DNA of 64,000 nucleotides, from assembly GCA_016795385.1 (NCBI GenBank), contig JAEUHI010000079.1, positions 1 to 64,000 on the forward strand, given 5' to 3'. Both the position numbers and the translations under genes were made by a program. Each line of letters begins with the position of its first letter. The first letter of the stretch is position 1. This DNA is from Verrucomicrobiales bacterium (lineage in GTDB: Bacteria > Verrucomicrobiota > Verrucomicrobiia > Verrucomicrobiales > DEV007). This document shows positions 42,775 through 51,584 of the stretch, piece after piece. The notes under the pieces are model-generated. The model was not told where the DNA came from, did not search any database, and was given only the letters and a program-made list of their open reading frames with translations.

Positions 42775-44103
42775 ATGGTCCGCCGCTGGATGTTCCTCCT
42801 TCTTTTTGCCCCCGCCCTCCACGCCGGCGAGGTGAAGGAAGCGACTCCCGCCGACTACCGGAAGGTTCTCCCGACCCTGCGAGCCGGCGACATCCTGCGC
42901 CTCGCGGCCGGTGTCTATGAACGAGGACTACCCCTCACCGACCTCGTCGGCACGCCCGATGCCTGGATCACCATCGAAGGTCCGGAGCAAGGCATCGCCG
43001 AGATCCGCCAGACCCAGGTCGCGAATGCCGTCGAGCTTCGCCATTGCACCTACCTCGCCTTGAAACGCCTCTCCATTCTCGGCGACGGCCCGGAGGGCAT
43101 TCCCGGGCTCTTCGGCATCAGCGCGAAAGGAGGGGAAACGAATCTCGTGCATCACATCCTCATCGAAGACTGTGTCATCAGCGGTTGGAATACCTCGCAA
43201 CAGGCCGTGGGTATCTCCACGAAAACTCCGACCTGGGGATGGACGATCCGTCGCAACATCATCCGCGACTGCGGCACCGGCCTCTATCTCGGCAACTCGA
43301 ACGGGGCCGATCCCTTCATCGGGGGGATCATCGAACACAACCTCGTGGAGACACCGATCGGCTACTGCATGGAGATCAAATTCCAGAAGCCTCGACCGGA
43401 ATGGGAGGGAATGCCCGATGCTCCGGCGACCACCGTGATCCGGCACAATGTCTTTTTCAAGGACGCGACACCGAGTCCCGACGGCGATCGTCCGAACGTC
43501 CTCGTCGGCGGATTCCCCGATTCCGGCCCCGGCTCGAAGGACCGTTACGAGATCCATGGCAACGTCTTCTGGGACAACCCGCGGGAGGCGCTCCTGCAGG
43601 CCTCGGGACGCGTCAGCATCCACGACAACATCTTCATCGGGCAGGACAAAACCGGCCACGCCGCGATCGCCCTGCGCGACCATGACCTGCCCTTGCGCAG
43701 CGCCCACGTCTACCACAACACGATCGTCACCACCGGCGAAGGGATCCGTGTCGCCGCCAAGGACGCGGAACATCTCGACATCTGCGCCAATGTGATCTTC
43801 GCAGGAGCCGAGGCCATCGTTCCCCACGGCACGGCCGGGCGGACCAGGGAAAATCTGGTCGGACGCGACACCGACGCCGCGGCTCATCTGGTCGACCCGG
43901 CCGCGCTGAAATTTCATCCGCTGCCCGGCAAAGCCATCGGGCCGTCACTTGACCTTTTGTCCTTCCCTTGGGAAGACGATTCCTTTCACGACTTTGATGG
44001 CATCGACAAGGGCGAGGCCCGCCACCGTGGCGCGTTCGCCAGTCCGGATGCCGCCGGCCGCTGGCAGATCCAACGGGCCATCAAGCCGATGCCGGAACCC
44101 TGA
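42775..44103 (+). CDS. Exported right-handed beta-helix protein
   Basis: 442 residues with a signal peptide (cleaved near L-H-A-G). The N-terminal T-P-A-D-Y-R-K-V-L-P-T-L-R-A-G-D-I-L-R-L-A-A opening leads to repeated beta-helix turns such as I-I-R-D-C-G-T-G-L-Y-L-G-N and I-I-E-H-N-L-V-E. This is the fold of pectate-lyase-like and chondroitinase-B-like polysaccharide lyases; no lyase active site can be assigned by eye. It is followed 11 nt later by a homologous gene. Its TGA lies within a CCTGACAAA word (44099-44107). Confidence 0.82.
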   Translation: MVRRWMFLLLFAPALHAGEVKEATPADYRKVLPTLRAGDILRLAAGVYERGLPLTDLVGTPDAWITIEGPEQGIAEIRQTQVANAVELRHCTYLALKRLSILGDGPEGIPGLFGISAKGGETNLVHHILIEDCVISGWNTSQQAVGISTKTPTWGWTIRRNIIRDCGTGLYLGNSNGADPFIGGIIEHNLVETPIGYCMEIKFQKPRPEWEGMPDAPATTVIRHNVFFKDATPSPDGDRPNVLVGGFPDSGPGSKDRYEIHGNVFWDNPREALLQASGRVSIHDNIFIGQDKTGHAAIALRDHDLPLRSAHVYHNTIVTTGEGIRVAAKDAEHLDICANVIFAGAEAIVPHGTAGRTRENLVGRDTDAAAHLVDPAALKFHPLPGKAIGPSLDLLSFPWEDDSFHDFDGIDKGEARHRGAFASPDAAGRWQIQRAIKPMPEP

Positions 44104-44114
44104 CAAACCCACCT

Positions 44115-45371
44115 ATGAGATTCGCCTTCGGTTTTTGTCTCGCGGCTTTGCTCGCACCGATCCTCCAGGCAGGTCCCTACGATCCGGTCTGGTCGGAGGT
44201 CGCGCCCCGCCGTGTCATTCCATACACGGGCAGCGATGGGGAAGGGCTCGTCAAAGCCGTGGCGGCGCTGCAACCGGGGGATCGTCTCGAAATCGCCGCG
44301 GGCACCTACCGTGTCGAACGTCTCTGGGATATCCGCGTCTCGGGCACGGCGGAGGCCCCCGTCTGGATCGTCGCGGCGGAAGGCGCACAGGTCGTCATCA
44401 CGCGGTCGGATGACCGGCAGAATGTCGTCAACGTCGGCCAGGCCGGACCGGTCTCGTATCTCTGCCTGCGGGGACTCGAGATCACCGGCGGCAGCCACGG
44501 CCTGCGGCTCGGCCAATGCGAGGAAGTCTGGATCGACCAATGCCACATCCACAACAACGGCGGTCCGAACCTCACCGCGAACAGCGCGGATACGCGGAAG
44601 CTGTATCTCACGCGAAACCACCTGCATCACGGAGGAGGCCACGGCGAGGGCATGTATCTCGGCGGCAACAACGCCTCCGTCATCATGAGCGAAAGCATCA
44701 TCGCCCTCAACCACGTCCACGACTGCGGCGGCAGTCAGGGCGACGGCATCGAGGTGAAGCAGGGATCGTGGGGAAACCTCATCGCCGAAAACCACGTCCA
44801 CGATACCCGATACCCCTGCATCACCGTCTACGGAACGAATGGCAGGGCGGTGAACGTGATCGAGCGCAACCTCTGCTATCGCAGCGGCGATCACACGATG
44901 CAGGTGCAGGGCGAAGCGATCGTGCGGAACAATCTCCTCATCTCCGCAGCGGGATCGGGCTTTGCGAGCACCGATCACCAGGGGAAAACGACGCGGCTCG
45001 AGGTGATCCACAACACCATCATCAACACCGGCCACGCCTTCAGCGGTGGCTCGTGGAACGGTCGGGAAGGCATGGTCCTCGCCAACAACCTGATCTATTC
45101 CCGCGATGCCAACGCCCTCCATTTTGCCAATGGATCAGAAGGCGTGAAGATCACCGGCAATGTGCTCTTCGGATCCGGTGACAAACGCGGTCAGGCAAAG
45201 GGACGCGGTCTCGCGGAAGATCTCCCCGGGCTCGCCTGGGATGCCTCTTCGCGTGACGCCACCCCCGCCGCCAACGCGCCCTTTCTGGTGGCCGATGAGG
45301 CGTTTCATCTGCCGACCGACTTCGCCGGCAAACCGCGTACGGGTCCGATCAGCGGAGCGGTCGCACCTTGA
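44115..45371 (+). CDS. Exported right-handed beta-helix protein, paralogue of the previous gene
   Basis: 418 residues with a signal peptide (cleaved after I-L-Q-A). It has the same L-Q-P-G-D-R-L-E-I-A-A-G-T-Y opening and helix turns with N-H-L-H-H-G-G and N-H-V-H-D-C-G-G-S-Q-G-D-G-I-E-V-K-Q. Polar D/H/N residues on the turn face suggest polysaccharide binding or lyase activity. Sequence similarity to the upstream gene shows a tandem duplication that has since diverged. Co-transcription is likely. Confidence 0.82.
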   Translation: MRFAFGFCLAALLAPILQAGPYDPVWSEVAPRRVIPYTGSDGEGLVKAVAALQPGDRLEIAAGTYRVERLWDIRVSGTAEAPVWIVAAEGAQVVITRSDDRQNVVNVGQAGPVSYLCLRGLEITGGSHGLRLGQCEEVWIDQCHIHNNGGPNLTANSADTRKLYLTRNHLHHGGGHGEGMYLGGNNASVIMSESIIALNHVHDCGGSQGDGIEVKQGSWGNLIAENHVHDTRYPCITVYGTNGRAVNVIERNLCYRSGDHTMQVQGEAIVRNNLLISAAGSGFASTDHQGKTTRLEVIHNTIINTGHAFSGGSWNGREGMVLANNLIYSRDANALHFANGSEGVKITGNVLFGSGDKRGQAKGRGLAEDLPGLAWDASSRDATPAANAPFLVADEAFHLPTDFAGKPRTGPISGAVAP

Positions 45372-45380
45372 GTGAACCCG

Positions 45381-47588
45381 TCAGTTGGCGGTCTCGCCAG
45401 CCAGAGCCGTGAACTCCCTCGCGAGCCGGTCGAGCTCCTCCTTCGTCCAAGGTTTCTCGAGAGGATCCTTCGCCGAAATCGCGGCGACCGCCTCCAGCCC
45501 ACGCCTTGCCAAGGTGACGGCTTCCTCTTTTTTACCGCCCGCGGCATGGGCCTTGGCGAGAGTCCGGAGGTAACGGGGATTCGCGGGCCCCGCCAGTTTC
45601 GCCAAGGGCTCCGCGATCTCGAGGGCCCGTTGCGGATTCCTGAGCGTCGCCTCGGGGCAATCGAGAAGGAGTTGGGCCAGCTCGTTGCGGAGCAGATCGC
45701 GGTCCGGAGCCAGGGCGAGCCCTTTCTCGTAGGACTCGATCGCCGCGCCCCACTCGTGGGTCAGCAAGCGGGCTTGGGCGAGTGTGCGGTGCGCGTCCGC
45801 CGCTGAGCTGTCGTCGGGGGCGTGGGTGATGCTGCTCTCGAGCAGAGGGATCGCATCGCCCGGCGTCCCGCCCTTGATCAGCAGCGCCCCGAGGTTCAGG
45901 GCGGCCGCGGCATGCTTCGGATCGATCCCGAGAGCGGCCCGGTAGTGATCCGCGGCGCCTTCCAGATCGCCGCCCTGATAGGCGAACTCGGCCGCCGCGA
46001 GCCGCTTCGCGACATCCCCGGGATGCTCCGCGAGAATGTCATTCCACAGTCCCGCGGCGAGATCCCGTCGACCCGTCGCCACCGCCATGGCCATCAATTG
46101 ATCCCGGAATCCCTCGCGTCGCGGCAGATAGGGACCGGCCTCGCGCAAGAGCCGGATCGCCTCCACGAGATCACCTTGCTTGGCCCTCGCCAAGGCCAGA
46201 TTGGCGATGGGCATGGGGAATCCCGGTTTCGCCGCGATCGCCTTTTCCAATTCGGCGACGCCTTCCTCGGTACGATCGTGATGCAGGAGATAAAGCCCGA
46301 GTTGGTTGTGCGCGACATAGTTCGACCCACCCGCCGCGAGGGTGTGCCGCCAGAGCGACTCCGGCCCTTCCCAGACGAGGCTCTGGCGGATGGTTAGAAT
46401 CGAAAAGGCGACCGACACGCCGCCCACCAGCAACCATCCGGCGAGGGGAGTGATTCCACGACTTTTCCCCCAGTTTGCAAGCCCCCAGACCACCACGACG
46501 ATCAATCCCACATGTGCGAGATAAGTGTAGCGATCCGGCGCGAAGTGATCCGAGATCGTGATCAGTCCACTCGCCGGTAGGATCGTCACGAAAAACCAGA
46601 GCCATCCGGCAGCGATCCACGGGGACTTCCGCAACCGGCGGAGCGCGAGCACGGTGATACCTGACATGACCACAAAAGCACCCACCAAAGCCGCGCCCGG
46701 AAGAGAAAGCGGGTAGGAACGGAACGGCACGAGGTCCATCGGCCAGATCGTTCTCGCGAGATAGGAGAGATAGGCGAGACTCGCGAATCCGGCACGGAGC
46801 GGCAGACTCAAGTCCGCCGGTTCGCCGATGAATTGATTGCCTGACCAGGTCGACCACGCCACCACCGCGGCGACGAGAGCGAGGACGGCGAAAGGGATCT
46901 TCTCCACGAGCCGTCTCCAAAGGAGCCGCCCATCGCGCCGGTCGGACCAGGTGATCCTCTCCAGCGGCCAGAGATCGACGACGAGCAGCACGAGAGGCAG
47001 CGTCATCAGGCTGGGCTTTGAAAGAATGCCGAGCACTGCGGCGACGATCGCAAGGCAATAATCACGTCGACGACGAGGCCCTTCACCCTTCGCCCAGGCG
47101 GAATAAAACCAGACCGTGAGCAGGTAGAAAAACAGCGAGAGCACGTCTTTCCGTTCCGTCACCCAGATCACCGATTCGACCCGCAGCGGGTGGATCGCGA
47201 AAAGCAGGGCCACCGACAGGGAGAGCCCGTTCTTTCCCGTGTGGCGGCGCAACCAAGCGAAGAGCAGCAGCACGCTCGCGAGATGGATGAGGACATTGCC
47301 GAGATGATGACCACCCGCCCACAACCCGTAGAGCTCGAAGTCGAGAATGTGGGTCAGGTAGGTCAGCGGATGCCAGAGATTGATCGGTGCCTCCGTGAAG
47401 GCGAACCGGATCGATTCCCACGAAAAACCACCGCGCAAGACGGGATCGAGCACCGCGACGGGATCATCGTAATCGACAAAACCCAGGAACGGAGCCTTGT
47501 GAAAGGCGACCGCCACCGCGAGCACGAGGATCGCGTATGGGACCATGAAGGACCCGCGACGGGGTGCCGGGGAGAGGGGTGAGGACAT
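45381..47588 (-). CDS. TMTC-like membrane protein with C-terminal TPR repeats
   Basis: 735 residues from ATG 47588. The first ~420 residues contain about ten membrane helices with loop motifs typical of the GT-C fold: D-Y-D-D-P near residue 38, H-P-L-T-Y-L-T-H, A-I-H-P-L-R-V-E-S-V-I-W-V-T-E-R-K-D-V-L and D-R-Y-T-Y-L. The C-terminal ~310 residues hold six or more TPR units. The arrangement matches bacterial relatives of TMTC/O-mannosyltransferases, so transfer of sugar from a lipid donor to exported proteins is a plausible role. Convergent with the beta-helix gene (9 nt). Confidence 0.8.
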   Translation of the reverse strand: MSSPLSPAPRRGSFMVPYAILVLAVAVAFHKAPFLGFVDYDDPVAVLDPVLRGGFSWESIRFAFTEAPINLWHPLTYLTHILDFELYGLWAGGHHLGNVLIHLASVLLLFAWLRRHTGKNGLSLSVALLFAIHPLRVESVIWVTERKDVLSLFFYLLTVWFYSAWAKGEGPRRRRDYCLAIVAAVLGILSKPSLMTLPLVLLVVDLWPLERITWSDRRDGRLLWRRLVEKIPFAVLALVAAVVAWSTWSGNQFIGEPADLSLPLRAGFASLAYLSYLARTIWPMDLVPFRSYPLSLPGAALVGAFVVMSGITVLALRRLRKSPWIAAGWLWFFVTILPASGLITISDHFAPDRYTYLAHVGLIVVVVWGLANWGKSRGITPLAGWLLVGGVSVAFSILTIRQSLVWEGPESLWRHTLAAGGSNYVAHNQLGLYLLHHDRTEEGVAELEKAIAAKPGFPMPIANLALARAKQGDLVEAIRLLREAGPYLPRREGFRDQLMAMAVATGRRDLAAGLWNDILAEHPGDVAKRLAAAEFAYQGGDLEGAADHYRAALGIDPKHAAAALNLGALLIKGGTPGDAIPLLESSITHAPDDSSAADAHRTLAQARLLTHEWGAAIESYEKGLALAPDRDLLRNELAQLLLDCPEATLRNPQRALEIAEPLAKLAGPANPRYLRTLAKAHAAGGKKEEAVTLARRGLEAVAAISAKDPLEKPWTKEELDRLAREFTALAGETAN

Positions 47589-47749
47589 GGTGCGAAAAAG
47601 TTCCAATCCGACCCAAACCGTCCCCAGCGGACGCGTTCAGGTCCATTTCGGAAAAATGCTTTACGCTCGGCCTTAAGCCCCTTACCCTCACTAGTCAAAA
47701 GAGATTTCCCGGCTCCGTCGGACCATCTTCAAACCAAGTCGATCACCGT

Positions 47750-48688
47750 ATGAAATCCGAACACCTCCCCGCCTCCTTGCGCTCGCTGGCGACCGGTTTT
47801 GCCACGCTCCTTGCCGTGGCTCTCACCTCCACCGCCCAAGCCCAGAACTCTCCCGCCAACGATCTCACCATCACGGTGAACGAGTTGGCCAACGGCGACG
47901 TCAAGTTCACCGCCAGCGGCACTTCCCGGATGCTGATCAACGGCGGTTTCGGCACGACGAACGCGGATTTCTCCACCCAGACGCCTCCGCAGAACCGTCC
48001 CTCGAATCTTCCGCAATACCTCGAGTTGCCCGAGGGCTTGATCCTCACCGTTCCCGGAGACCCGGTATCCGAAGAGGAGGCCGCCCCGGAGGAGGGTGCC
48101 CTGCAGAATCGTCAGATCCCGCTCAACTACCTGTTTTTCACCAGCGGCTTCTGGCACCTCGGATCTTTTTGGAGCGGCACTCTCCAGCAAGACGATCCCA
48201 TCACGGGATCGGGAACGATCACTGTCAGCAAGAGCGAGGTTTCCTTCTCGGATTTCGTTCCGGGCACTTACAAAGTGCGCCGCACCCCTTGGGGAATGAA
48301 TGAGGAACTCTACGATCTCACCTACAAGGTGATTCCTTATGCCGTCGGGCTCGATGTCTCGAAGCCGGATCGATTCCCCAACACGGAAGTGAAAAGCGCC
48401 AGCTCCCAGACGATCAAGATCACCAACACCGGCAGCATTCCCATCTCGGGACTGCAGGTGCAGATCTCCCAGTCCGGGAAAAAGAACTTTAAAATCATCC
48501 AACCGAAAACCACTTCGCTGGAGCCCGGTGCCTCCACCACCTTTGTGGCGACCTTCCAGCCGGAAAGTGCCGGCACGAAGTCGACCAAGATCACCATCAC
48601 GGACGGCACCTCGTCCAAAAAGGTCACCCTCAGAGGTCGCGGCCTCGACACCCGCGTCAACAGCCCGCGTTTCCCACGCCGCCCCTGA
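47750..48688 (+). CDS. Exported protein with choice-of-anchor-D C-terminal domain
   Basis: 312 residues with a signal peptide (cleaved near A-Q-A-Q). The N-terminal ~195 residues are beta-rich and unrecognised, with an acidic segment E-E-E-A-A-P-E-E. The last ~95 residues are a choice-of-anchor-D domain (F-P-N-T-E-V-K-S, I-T-N-T-G-S-I-P-I-S-G-L, T-T-F-V-A-T-F-Q-P). It matches position for position the C-terminus of the FG-GAP protein at 25.3 kb. The shared ending suggests a common sorting or anchoring signal. Confidence 0.75.
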   Translation: MKSEHLPASLRSLATGFATLLAVALTSTAQAQNSPANDLTITVNELANGDVKFTASGTSRMLINGGFGTTNADFSTQTPPQNRPSNLPQYLELPEGLILTVPGDPVSEEEAAPEEGALQNRQIPLNYLFFTSGFWHLGSFWSGTLQQDDPITGSGTITVSKSEVSFSDFVPGTYKVRRTPWGMNEELYDLTYKVIPYAVGLDVSKPDRFPNTEVKSASSQTIKITNTGSIPISGLQVQISQSGKKNFKIIQPKTTSLEPGASTTFVATFQPESAGTKSTKITITDGTSSKKVTLRGRGLDTRVNSPRFPRRP

Positions 48689-48744
48689 TCGCCGGCCACC
48701 CGGATTCCTTCCCCGACACCCGTATCATCCACCACCCCGAATCC

Positions 48745-49542
48745 ATGAAGCGACTCACCATCACCACTCTATTCGCTCTCGTTCCGTTCGGTCTCCAAGC
48801 CGGCGATTGGGGCAAAGCCCCTGTCGATAAAACCCCGATCGAGGAATGCGTCGATCTCGGCGGCCAAATCAGCGTCGGCTACGAAACGGACTACATCTTC
48901 AATGGCGTCCTCTTCGCGGGCGACAGCGTCTGGACCGATGTGAACTACACCTTCGACGGACTCGCCGTGCCGGTCACGGTCGGAGTGTGGTACCTCAACG
49001 CGATCAACGACTCCGCGCTGGGCGGGGCCTACGATGAGATCAACGCCTACGTGAAGGCCGATCTCGGCACCTTTGCCGGGTTCGATGTCGATCTCGGATA
49101 CACCCACTACACCTTCCCCGAGTTCCGCTCGAACTTCGCGCCCCTTGGCGGTTACGGCGAGGGTCAGCTCGGCATTTCCCGCAGCCTCGGCGTCGTCGAT
49201 TTGAAATACAGCGCCGCCTACGCTTTTGGCGATGGATTCATCTCCCCGGAAGGCTGGTTCCATGAACTCGGGGTGGAAAAGAGCTTCTCCCTCACGGATT
49301 CGATCAGCCTCGTCCTCGGTGCCGGTGTCGCCTATTCGGACGGATACTGGGGCACGAGCGGCTGGAACCATTACTACGCCACCGCCGCCCTTCCCATCGC
49401 ACTGAATTGCCGTACCACCCTCACTCCCTACCTCGGCTACATCGGCGGACCCGATACCTGGGTCGTCGACGGGATCTTCGGCGGGATCGAGCCACAATCC
49501 GACCTCCTCCACGGGGGCGTCTCGCTCAGTGTGACTTTCTGA
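48745..49542 (+). CDS. Outer-membrane beta-barrel protein (TorF-like putative porin)
   Basis: 265 residues with a signal peptide (cleaved near L-Q-A-G). The mature part alternates hydrophobic and polar residues in 8-12 amphipathic strands, starts I-S-V-G-Y-E-T-D-Y-I-F-N-G-V and ends L-S-V-T-F with the C-terminal aromatic residue required by the BAM machinery. This matches the TorF family of putative porins. It is followed by a strong terminator at 49592-49621, so it ends its transcript. Confidence 0.78.
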   Translation: MKRLTITTLFALVPFGLQAGDWGKAPVDKTPIEECVDLGGQISVGYETDYIFNGVLFAGDSVWTDVNYTFDGLAVPVTVGVWYLNAINDSALGGAYDEINAYVKADLGTFAGFDVDLGYTHYTFPEFRSNFAPLGGYGEGQLGISRSLGVVDLKYSAAYAFGDGFISPEGWFHELGVEKSFSLTDSISLVLGAGVAYSDGYWGTSGWNHYYATAALPIALNCRTTLTPYLGYIGGPDTWVVDGIFGGIEPQSDLLHGGVSLSVTF

Positions 49543-49591
49543 TGGGCCCATCCACCGTCCCTCCCGCTCGCCCGCAGTGAGCCCGTGCAAG

Positions 49592-49621
49592 ATCGCCTTC
49601 CCGCAAGGGAGGCGATTTTTT
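49592..49621 (+). terminator. Rho-independent terminator after the porin gene
   Basis: A hairpin with arms 49592-49602 and 49607-49616 (ATCGCCTTCCC / GGGAGGCGAT, one bulged T) and a GCAA loop is followed by T residues at 49616-49621. It lies 50 nt past the porin stop. Confidence 0.8.
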
Positions 49622-49666
49622 GTCTCCACGAAGGACACTTCCGATTACGGTTCCGCCTCGCCCTCC

Positions 49667-50440
49667 ATGCCCGCCGACTTCTGCATCGTGATGCCCTCCT
49701 ACCGCGCCGAATCGGTGCTGGCGGCGACGGTGGCACGCCTGCCGGCGGCGATGGAGGTAAAGAATGGGCGTCTCATCATCGTCAACGATGCCAGTCCCGA
49801 TGCGACTGGTCGCGTCGCCGACGAGCTCGCCGAAGCCCATCCCTGGATCACCGTCATCCACCACCAGTCGAACCGTGGCTACGGAGGCGCCCAGAAGACC
49901 GGACTGCGCGAGGGACTCCGCCTCGGCTGCCAGGGCTTTGCCATCGTCCACGCCGATGGACAGTACGCACCCGAGCTTGTCCTCGATCTTCTCGCCTCCA
50001 TCCTCGCGGGCGAGGCGGATCTCGTCCAAGGTTCGCGCATGCTTCAGGGCGGAGCCCGCGCCGGCGGCATGCCCCCCGCCCGCTACTACGCGAACCGTGC
50101 CCTCACCGCGCTGGAGAATCTCGCTTTCGGCACCCGGCTCGCCGAATTCCACAGCGGTTACATGCTCTATTCCCGACGTCTCCTCGAAGCCCTGCCCTTC
50201 ACCGCCTTGCAGGACAACTTCAACTTCGACGCGGAGATCATCCTGCTCGCGCACCTCGCGGGATTCCCCTGCCGCGAGCGGGCCATCCCCACCCACTATG
50301 GCGAGGAGAGTTCCAGCCTTGATCCCATCCCGTATGGCGTCAATGTCCTCAAGATGATCGGACGGCATTGGCTCGGCCACTACGACCGCCTCCTCCGCGA
50401 AACGCCGCGCTCTCCCATGGATATCAATTCCCCCTCATGA
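49667..50440 (+). CDS. Family 2 glycosyltransferase
   Basis: 257 residues. The GT-A fold is clear: C-I-V-M-P-S-Y-R-A-E at the start, I-I-V-N-D-A-S-P-D-A-T-G, G-G-A-Q-K-T-G-L-R-E, H-A-D-G-Q-Y (nucleotide-sugar D-x-D region) and Q-G-S-R-M. There are no membrane helices, which fits DPM1-like enzymes that act at the membrane face. The last four bases overlap the next gene as ATGA, so it is translationally coupled to a UDP-sugar enzyme. ATG 49667 fits; upstream extension is rejected because it spans the terminator. Confidence 0.88.
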   Translation: MPADFCIVMPSYRAESVLAATVARLPAAMEVKNGRLIIVNDASPDATGRVADELAEAHPWITVIHHQSNRGYGGAQKTGLREGLRLGCQGFAIVHADGQYAPELVLDLLASILAGEADLVQGSRMLQGGARAGGMPPARYYANRALTALENLAFGTRLAEFHSGYMLYSRRLLEALPFTALQDNFNFDAEIILLAHLAGFPCRERAIPTHYGEESSSLDPIPYGVNVLKMIGRHWLGHYDRLLRETPRSPMDINSPS

Positions 50441-51519
50441 GCGATCTTCCCAAAGTGCTGGTCCTCGGAGCCGGCGGGTTCATCGGTGCCAATCTCACCG
50501 AGCGTCTCCTCGCCGACGGCCGCCATGACGTCACCGCGATCGATGTCGATGGGGAGAAGCTCGAGGGTCAGATCGGCCACGCCCGCCTTACCTTCCATCG
50601 TCACGACATCCGCCGCCGCGACGACTCGCTCGAGACGCTCGTGCGCGATCACGATCTGATCGTCGATCTCGTCGCGATGGCGAATCCGAGCCTCTACCTG
50701 ACGAATCCGCTCGACGTCTTTCATCTCAATTTCACCGAGAATCTCCGCATCGTGGAGCACTGCGTGAAACACCACAAACGCATCGTGCAATTCTCCACCT
50801 GCGAGGTCTATGGACGCACCGTCGCAGGCGTCCTCGGCAAGGATCCGGCGGAAATGCCCTTTCCGTTCCGCGAGGACGAATCGCCCCTCATCATGGGGCC
50901 GGTGAAGAACCACCGCTGGATCTACGCCTGCGCCAAACAACTGCTCGAGCGCGTCCTCCACGCCCACGGCCTCGAGGATGGATTGAATTACACCATCATC
51001 CGTCCCTTCAACTTCATCGGTCCCCGCATCGATTACCTTCCCAGCGAAAAGGCCGGCAATCCGCGCGTCTTTTCGCACTTCATGAACGCGCTGCTCTACG
51101 GCACGCCGATGCAGCTCGTCGATGGCGGCCGCAGCTACCGCGCCTACACCCACATCGACGACGCCGTCGATGGCATCGTGCGCATCCTCGACAATCCCGG
51201 CGGCGTCTGCGATCGCGAGATCTTCAATCTCGGCACTCCCGAGAACGAGACCACGATCCGGGGGCTCGCCCATCGCATGATCGCCATCTTCGACGAGCAT
51301 TTCCGCCGGCCCGGCGATCCGCATCCCGAAATCATCGAAGTCAGCGGCGAGGCTTTCTATGGAAAAGGCTACGAGGATTGCGACCGCCGCATCCCCGACG
51401 TCACCAAAGCCCGCACCCTGCTCGGATGGGAGTCGCGCCACGATCTCGATTCCGTGATCCATCACACCATGAAATACTTCGTCGAGGCCCACCGGGCGAA
51501 GACGGCGAAGGGATCCTGA
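50437..51519 (+). CDS. NAD-dependent UDP-sugar decarboxylase, UDP-xylose-synthase / ArnA-dehydrogenase type
   Basis: 360 residues of extended short-chain dehydrogenase. The NAD loop is L-G-A-G-G-F-I-G-A-N-L. Strong ArnA-C-like features are V-A-M-A-N-P-S-L-Y, F-S-T-C-E-V-Y-G, R-W-I-Y-A-C-A-K-Q (Y-x-x-x-K), R-P-F-N-F-I-G-P-R, and Y-G-K-G-Y-E-D-C-D-R-R. It would convert UDP-glucuronate to UDP-4-keto-pentose or UDP-xylose; the N-terminal formyltransferase of ArnA is absent. Overlap with the GT2 gene suggests a shared polysaccharide or lipid-glycan job. Confidence 0.85.
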   Translation: MSDLPKVLVLGAGGFIGANLTERLLADGRHDVTAIDVDGEKLEGQIGHARLTFHRHDIRRRDDSLETLVRDHDLIVDLVAMANPSLYLTNPLDVFHLNFTENLRIVEHCVKHHKRIVQFSTCEVYGRTVAGVLGKDPAEMPFPFREDESPLIMGPVKNHRWIYACAKQLLERVLHAHGLEDGLNYTIIRPFNFIGPRIDYLPSEKAGNPRVFSHFMNALLYGTPMQLVDGGRSYRAYTHIDDAVDGIVRILDNPGGVCDREIFNLGTPENETTIRGLAHRMIAIFDEHFRRPGDPHPEIIEVSGEAFYGKGYEDCDRRIPDVTKARTLLGWESRHDLDSVIHHTMKYFVEAHRAKTAKGS

Positions 51520-51547
51520 TCACCGCCGATACGCCAGCAGATGGGAC

Positions 51548-51576
51548 TTCCCCTCGCGGAGCGCGATCGCTAGTCT
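51548..51576 (+). promoter_or_regulatory. Candidate promoter of the gene at 51585
   Basis: TTCCCC (51548-51553), 17-nt spacer, TAGTCT (51571-51576), with 8 nt to the ATG. The -35 box is weak, but the geometry matches the other short-leader cases. Confidence 0.3.
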
Positions 51577-51584
51577 GATCGGCT

